NCBI RefSeq assembly: GCF_007676755.1
Contig: NZ_VEBK01000006.1
Span: 97,580-161,579 of the forward strand
Length of the DNA: 64,000 nt
From: Bacillus sp. FJAT-22090
Lineage (GTDB): Bacteria > Bacillota > Bacilli > Bacillales_A > Planococcaceae
Reading direction: 5' to 3'
Part shown: piece by piece, positions 59,647 through 64,000 of the stretch
Numbering within the stretch: the first letter of the stretch is position 1
Layout of the letters: each line of letters starts with the position of its first letter
The notes under the pieces: model-generated
Told to the model about the DNA's origin: nothing
Databases searched by the model: none
The model's input: the letters and a program-made list of their open reading frames with translations, nothing else
Translations under genes and position numbers: made by a program

Positions 59647-60408
59647 TTACTTCACTCGATTGATAGGAATTTCTTTTGTAATATCATTGATTACCCAACT
59701 TGCACATATTAATCCTACCGTTGAAGGAACAAAGGCATTGGAAGACGGTGGCATTTTTGCTTTTCGAATGGCTGCATCTGGCTTTCCTACCGTTTCTACG
59801 ACATCTTCCCTTACGACAATCGGGCTTTCATCTGAAAATACGACTGGAATACCTTTTGTAATATGATCTTCTTTACGTAATTTGGTACGAATAACTCTAG
59901 CAATTGGATCCGTATGCGTTTTCGAAATATCAGCTATTTGAAAGCGAGTGGGATCTGTTTTGTTGGCTGCTCCCATACTCGAAATAATTTTAATCCCGCG
60001 CTTTAAACATTCTTTCATCAAATGAACTTTATAAATAATTGTATCGGATGCATCAATTACATAGTCGATATTCATCGCAAAAAACTGCTCATACGTTTCT
60101 TCTGTATAAAACATATGCATATCAATTACTTCACATTCCGGGTTAATGTCCGCTATTCGCTCTTTCATCACTTCAGATTTCGAGCGACCGATTGTAGACA
60201 TGTAAGCTACTAGTTGACGGTTAATATTCGTAATATCTACGTTGTCTTTGTCTACTAATATAATTCTGCCTACCCCACTTCTAGCACATGCCTCAGCTGC
60301 GAAAGAACCAACTCCTCCAACACCTAAAATGGCAACAGTCGTATTTCTTATTAGATCTACACCTTCTGTACCTACCGATAATTCATTTCTAGAAAATTGA
60401 TGTAACAT
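59647..60408 (-). CDS. tcdA: tRNA threonylcarbamoyladenosine dehydratase TcdA
   Basis: TcdA is an E1-like enzyme that cyclises t6A37 of tRNA to ct6A with ATP. The 253-residue protein has the nucleotide-binding GVGGVGSFAAEACARSGVG near residue 31, the DKDNVDITNINRQ motif and DASDTIIYKVHL. Position and length match YrvM of Bacillus subtilis. Together with mtaB it shows two further modifications of t6A encoded in this window. Confidence 0.92.
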   Translation of the reverse strand: MLHQFSRNELSVGTEGVDLIRNTTVAILGVGGVGSFAAEACARSGVGRIILVDKDNVDITNINRQLVAYMSTIGRSKSEVMKERIADINPECEVIDMHMFYTEETYEQFFAMNIDYVIDASDTIIYKVHLMKECLKRGIKIISSMGAANKTDPTRFQIADISKTHTDPIARVIRTKLRKEDHITKGIPVVFSDESPIVVREDVVETVGKPDAAIRKAKMPPSSNAFVPSTVGLICASWVINDITKEIPINRVK

Positions 60409-60491
60409 ATAAACACTCCATCTGTATCAAATTAGTTGGAGGTTTTCACTTTATTCAGTTAAAATCTGTGCTGAAAAAAGCTAAACCTAAC

Positions 60492-60521
60492 AAAAACCCT
60501 CCAGCAAAAATTGCTAGAGGG
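60492..60521 (-). terminator. Terminator of the 62-codon gene upstream of tcdA
   Basis: The minus-strand stem CCCTCTAGCAA / TTGCTGGAGGG (one mismatch) with a short loop is followed by TTTTTG. It overlaps the stop codon of the small gene at 60514. Confidence 0.85.
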
Positions 60522-60702
60522 ACATTAGTAATCTAGGACGAATCCCAATCGTGCCGACAATATAAAGCGTATCGTTTTGAACCCGCACGCAGCAGGTGGG
60601 TGTCCTCTTTATTATTCTTGGCGTCCCGGTGAAGGGCATGTCATTCATAATAAAAGTTAGACTCCCGACGATAAAAATTGTTCGGTCAAAACTGATTGGC
60701 AT
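60514..60702 (-). CDS. Small protein of unknown function with its own promoter and terminator
   Basis: The 62-residue product starts MPISFDRTIFIVGSLTFIMN, has a Cys pair (TPTCCVRV) and ends RPRLLMSL. I do not recognise it. The ribosome binding site is weak (GATGTG). A promoter-like pair 33 bases upstream and a strong terminator at the stop codon argue for a transcribed unit. It could be a small protein or a non-coding RNA read by chance as an ORF. Confidence 0.45.
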   Translation of the reverse strand: MPISFDRTIFIVGSLTFIMNDMPFTGTPRIIKRTPTCCVRVQNDTLYIVGTIGIRPRLLMSL

Positions 60703-60734
60703 GTTGCGAACACATCAGGATTCGTATTACTTGT

Positions 60735-60763
60735 ATAATAGCATACGATTTATGAAACATCAA
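60735..60763 (-). promoter_or_regulatory. Candidate promoter of the 62-codon gene
   Basis: Minus-strand TTGATG (60758-60763), a 17-base spacer and TATTAT (60735-60740) with a TGn extension. The start point would be near 60728. Confidence 0.6.
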
Positions 60764-60993
60764 TCATTTTATCGTGATATTTTCTTACTATTCTAAATAG
60801 TCTCGTTTAGGAAAATTATCTTATATGACATTCTTCTACATAAAAAAACTTGGTTAGCGAGCAGTAATATATCGCCACTACGCTTCAACATTCTAGTATG
60901 CTAAACCATTATTGTAATAAATCATTCCAATAAATAGGACACTCGACAAACAGGAGAAAAACAATTTACTAGATATGATTCTTACAAACTATA

Positions 60994-61529
60994 GAGAAAG
61001 TGCGTCTTAAGGAAGTGTCCGCTTGGATTTCCGCTGAAGGACGGACGCTTTCCGTGGGGTGAGTGATAAGCCTTCACCGCCCGCTTTGGCGTTCGAAGTG
61101 AAGTCTCATCTTACTCACTTGATCCCACTGGAGTCGCCGTCCTTCAGCTCCAATCCGTCAAACTATGCGCGTTTATTTGTATTTATTGTCCATTAAAAGT
61201 TAGAAAATGGCTAAGCGAGACCAATTAGCTCATGAAAGCAACCAAATCAACAGGCAAAGCAACCAGTTTGGGCTTGACAGCAACCAAATTACTATGCAAA
61301 GCAACCAATTCCCCAAATAAAGATTTTATGCCTCGTGTATGAACTATTTATGCTCGGAGTGGAAGCAATTTTCTTTGATTTTCTCTGCTGGCGGCGACTC
61401 CTGCCGGATGAGTGGGCAAATGAGACATTCCAACGAACGCGCAAGCGGCGGGAATGGCTCATCGCTCACCCGGCGGAAAGCGTCCGACTGCTGAGAAAAT
61501 CATAGCGGTCGCTAGTCAAACGCACAAAG
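60994..61529. repeat. Composite inverted-repeat element, copy 3
   Basis: This non-coding element occupies most of the gap upstream of aspS. The left arm (about 60994-61160) and right arm (about 61389-61529) are imperfect reverse complements with ends aaagtgcgt and acgcacaaa. The centre (about 61190-61320) repeats gcaacca(a/g) four times and matches the centre of copy 1 closely (for example ccattaaaagttag and gcgagaccaattagctc). Confidence 0.82.
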
Positions 61530-61574
61530 ACACATTATCCCTATGAAACGTCCTAAACTACATAACAAATTTAA

Positions 61575-61611
61575 AAGAGGGACAAGTAGCTTCAAGCTAA
61601 TTGTCCCTCTT
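61575..61611 (-). terminator. Terminator of hisS-aspS
   Basis: An 11-bp perfect stem (aagagggacaa / ttgtccctctt) has an inner tagc/gcta helix. The minus strand continues with TTTTAAATTT after the stem. Confidence 0.9.
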
Positions 61612-61639
61612 CACTCAGCGGCCGAAAACCACTAATAAA

Positions 61640-63397
61640 TTATTTTAATTTTAAGCTTAGTTCATCCAATTGAGCAGGTGCTACTGGACTTGGTGCTAAT
61701 GTTAATAAATCACTTGCACTTGCGGTTTTAGGGAAAGCAATTGTGTCTCGCAAGTTTGTGCTTCCGGTAAGTAGCATAACTACACGGTCTAATCCATATG
61801 CAACACCGCCATGTGGAGGAGTTCCATATTCAAATGCTTCCATTAAGAAACCAAATTGTGCTTTTGCTTCCTCATCAGAGAATCCTAGTACTTCAAACAT
61901 TTTTTCTTGTACTTCTCTTGAGTAGATACGTAATGATCCACCGCCAAGCTCATACCCATTTAGTACTAGGTCATACGCTTGTGCACGAACTTTGCTTGGA
62001 TCCGTATCCATTAGCGGAAGATCTTCATCAAAAGGTCTCGTAAATGGATGGTGTGCCGCATAATAACGACCTTCTTTTTCATCGTATTCAAACAATGGCC
62101 AATTCACAACCCATAAAAACTCAAAACGATTTTCATCAATTAGCCCTAAATCTTTTCCTAGTTTTAAGCGAAGTGCTCCTAATGAATCAGCTACAACAGA
62201 CTTTTTATCCGCTACGAATAATAATAAATCTCCTGCTGAAGCATGAAGAGTTTCGATTAAGTTAGTTGCTGCTTCTCCTTCAAAGAACTTGGCGATTGGT
62301 CCTTTTAGTCCCTCTTCGTCCACTTTCAGCCAAGCAAGTCCTTTTGCTCCGTATACTCCGGCAAATTCGCCTAAAGCATCGATATCTTTGCGCGAATAAT
62401 TATCTGCTGCACCTTTTACATTAATCGCTTTTACTTGCCCGCCTGTTTCTACTGCAGAGGCGAATACTTTGAATGCACTATTTTGAACGATTTCTGATAA
62501 GTTGACTAATTCTAAACCAAAACGTACATCAGGTTTGTCTGATCCGAAACGATCCATTGCCTCGTCATAGTCCATACGTTGGAAAGGAATAGTTACATCA
62601 ATACCTTTTACGTCCTTCATGACTTTTTTCATCATACGCTCATTCATTTCTAAAATCTCATCCATTGATAGGAAACTCATTTCCATATCAATTTGTGTGA
62701 ACTCAGGTTGACGGTCTGCACGTAAATCCTCATCGCGGAAGCATCGCGCGATTTGATAATACTTTTCAAAACCCCCTACCATTAACATTTGCTTAAATAA
62801 TTGTGGAGATTGTGGCAACGCATAGAATTCCCCATTATGCACTCGACTTGGTACTAAATAGTCTCGCGCTCCTTCTGGTGTAGATTTTGTTAAGATTGGC
62901 GTTTCTACTTCTAAAAACCCTTCCTCATCTAAGAAACGTCTTACCGTTTTTGTGATGTCTGAACGCATTTTAAATACGTCATACATTACTGGTCTTCGTA
63001 GGTCTAAATAACGATATTTTAAACGAATGTCCTCTCCTGCATCTGTTTTGTTTTCAATAGCAAATGGTGGAGTTTTCGCTTCATTCACAATCGTCACTTC
63101 AGTTGCATGAATCTCGATCGCTCCTGAAGGCATATTTGGATTTACTTGATTTTCAGCACGAGCAATAACTGTTCCGTTCACTTGAATAATATATTCATTG
63201 CGAAGTTTTTCCGCAATTTGTATTGCTGTTTCTGAAAACTCGGGATTGAATACCACTTGTACAATTCCAGAACGATCGCGAACATCTACGAATATTAGTC
63301 CACCTAAGTCTCTTCGTTTTTGTACCCATCCGATTAACTGTACGGACTCTCCAATATTGCGTTCATTTAATTCTCCACTTGTATGCGTTCTGTTCAT
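61640..63397 (-). CDS. aspS: Aspartyl-tRNA synthetase
   Basis: AspS charges tRNA-Asp. The 585-residue protein has the N-terminal anticodon-binding OB fold (about 1-105) and the class II core with [40 protein letters not shown] and, at the C-terminus, [13 protein letters not shown]. The bacterial insertion domain (about 285-415) is present. Its ATG overlaps the hisS stop codon (ATGA), as in Bacillus subtilis. Confidence 0.97.
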   Translation of the reverse strand: MNRTHTSGELNERNIGESVQLIGWVQKRRDLGGLIFVDVRDRSGIVQVVFNPEFSETAIQIAEKLRNEYIIQVNGTVIARAENQVNPNMPSGAIEIHATEVTIVNEAKTPPFAIENKTDAGEDIRLKYRYLDLRRPVMYDVFKMRSDITKTVRRFLDEEGFLEVETPILTKSTPEGARDYLVPSRVHNGEFYALPQSPQLFKQMLMVGGFEKYYQIARCFRDEDLRADRQPEFTQIDMEMSFLSMDEILEMNERMMKKVMKDVKGIDVTIPFQRMDYDEAMDRFGSDKPDVRFGLELVNLSEIVQNSAFKVFASAVETGGQVKAINVKGAADNYSRKDIDALGEFAGVYGAKGLAWLKVDEEGLKGPIAKFFEGEAATNLIETLHASAGDLLLFVADKKSVVADSLGALRLKLGKDLGLIDENRFEFLWVVNWPLFEYDEKEGRYYAAHHPFTRPFDEDLPLMDTDPSKVRAQAYDLVLNGYELGGGSLRIYSREVQEKMFEVLGFSDEEAKAQFGFLMEAFEYGTPPHGGVAYGLDRVVMLLTGSTNLRDTIAFPKTASASDLLTLAPSPVAPAQLDELSLKLK

Positions 63398-64000
63398 TGT
63401 TCCTCTGCCTCCACCTGTGTTTTCATACTGTTTTTTATTTGTTCGATCAATGCGCTAAATGGTACGAGCTGTTGCTCGCCCGTAGACAAATCTTTTAAGT
63501 TAACGCTTTGTTTTTGAAGCTCATCGTCACCAATGACAATCACAAACTTGGATTTTAAGCGGTCTGCTGATTTCATCTGTGTTTTTATTTTTCGATCTAA
63601 GTAATCCATTTCAGCCGTGATACCATTTTGACGCAGATAATACGTAAGTTCTACAGCTTTTTTCTTCGCAGCTTCTCCCATACTAATAACGTATACATCT
63701 AAAGAAGAGAAGTCTTCCCAATTGTTATTTTCCGCTTGGATTGCAAGTAAGAGTCGTTCAATACTCATTGCAAATCCGATACCTGGCGAATCTGGACCAC
63801 CAAGTTCTTCTACCAGTCCGTTATATCTTCCGCCACCCGCTAAAGTTGTAATCGCGCCAAAACCTTCAGCCACACTCATGATTTCAAAAGCAGTATGATT
63901 ATAATAGTCAAGTCCACGAACTAAGTTAGGATCCACTTCAAATGGAATATTTAATAGACCCAAGTATTCCTGTACTTTTTCAAAATACGCTGCGGATTCC
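63394..64000 (-). CDS. hisS: Histidyl-tRNA synthetase, C-terminal part (cut by window edge)
   Basis: The frame runs on past 64000, so only about the last 200 residues are visible. It contains the histidine motif [15 protein letters not shown], the class II motif 3 [14 protein letters not shown] and the C-terminal anticodon-binding domain ([19 protein letters not shown]). An apparent start at 63963 is simply an in-frame TTG within the gene. It is coupled to aspS by a four-base overlap. Any T-box leader would lie outside the window. Confidence 0.96.
   Translation of the reverse strand, partial: ESAAYFEKVQEYLGLLNIPFEVDPNLVRGLDYYNHTAFEIMSVAEGFGAITTLAGGGRYNGLVEELGGPDSPGIGFAMSIERLLLAIQAENNNWEDFSSLDVYVISMGEAAKKKAVELTYYLRQNGITAEMDYLDRKIKTQMKSADRLKSKFVIVIGDDELQKQSVNLKDLSTGEQQLVPFSALIEQIKNSMKTQVEAEEQ

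Noticed and set aside
61190-61320. Possible CRISPR array from repeated gcaaccaa units
   Set aside because: The units are only about 8-10 bp, imperfect, with short uneven gaps, and there are no cas genes. They belong to the composite repeat element.

Overview
The window reads as a low-GC Gram-positive chromosome from an endospore-forming, competence-bearing member of the Bacillales. Gene order closely follows the Bacillus subtilis yqe/yqf/yrr/yrv regions (recO-era-cdd-dgkA-ybeY-pgpH-phoH; hrcA-grpE-dnaK-dnaJ; spoIIP-gpr; comEA-EB-EC; yqeG-yqeH-aroE; greA-udk; alaS-recD2-mnmA-cymR; aspS-hisS). Free-standing psd and pssA, sigK beside pssA, and the intergenic repeats suggest a Planococcaceae-type genome such as Psychrobacillus or a relative; that placement is inference. 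Almost every gene lies on the minus strand. The plus-strand genes are rpsT, yqzM, pssA, sigK and rarA. No rRNA, tRNA, CRISPR array or intact mobile element was seen.

Layout. 0-8.5 kb: DNA repair and ribosome maturation genes, then phoH and the sporulation pair yqfC/yqfD. 8.5-11.3 kb: a membrane-stress operon (nfeD-floA-small protein) behind a sigma-W type promoter. 11.4-21.6 kb: rpsU, deoC, then the class I heat-shock operon with a perfect CIRCE operator, followed upstream by hemW. 21.6-23.05 kb: an accessory island between hemW and lepA, flanked by a 32-bp near-perfect direct repeat of the lepA 3' end and holding two tandem genes for small secreted peptides. 23-38.3 kb: lepA, spoIIP, gpr, rpsT, holA, yqzM, the late competence operon, and a dense block from yqeM to psd. 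38.3-39.8 kb: pssA, sigK and a 26-codon gene. 40.7-48.8 kb: mtnN, yrrS, greA, udk, the tRNA wobble-hydroxylation genes, mltG and ruvX. 48.9-57.8 kb: alaS with a T-box leader, recD2, a TPR protein, mnmA with its cysteine desulfurase, and cymR. 58-64 kb: rarA, tcdA, aspS and the 3' part of hisS.

Shared functions recur. There are several ribosome-assembly factors (Era, YbeY, YqeH, RsfS, YhbY, RsmE, PrmA), tRNA modification enzymes (MtaB, MnmA with desulfurase, TrhP1/TrhP2/TrmR, TcdA), protein quality control, and sporulation genes controlled by mother-cell and forespore sigma factors.

Most worth a second look: (1) the lepA-tail direct repeats and the paired secreted peptides between them; (2) a composite non-coding element present three times (about 5.6, 40.0 and 61.0 kb) with about 140-170 bp inverted arms and a centre that appears flipped in one copy; (3) unusual starts, with sigK best explained by an ATT codon and comEC and comEA both lacking a well-placed ATG/GTG/TTG; (4) the yqfC ribosome binding site embedded in a perfect terminator stem; (5) a terminator-like hairpin in the cymR leader.
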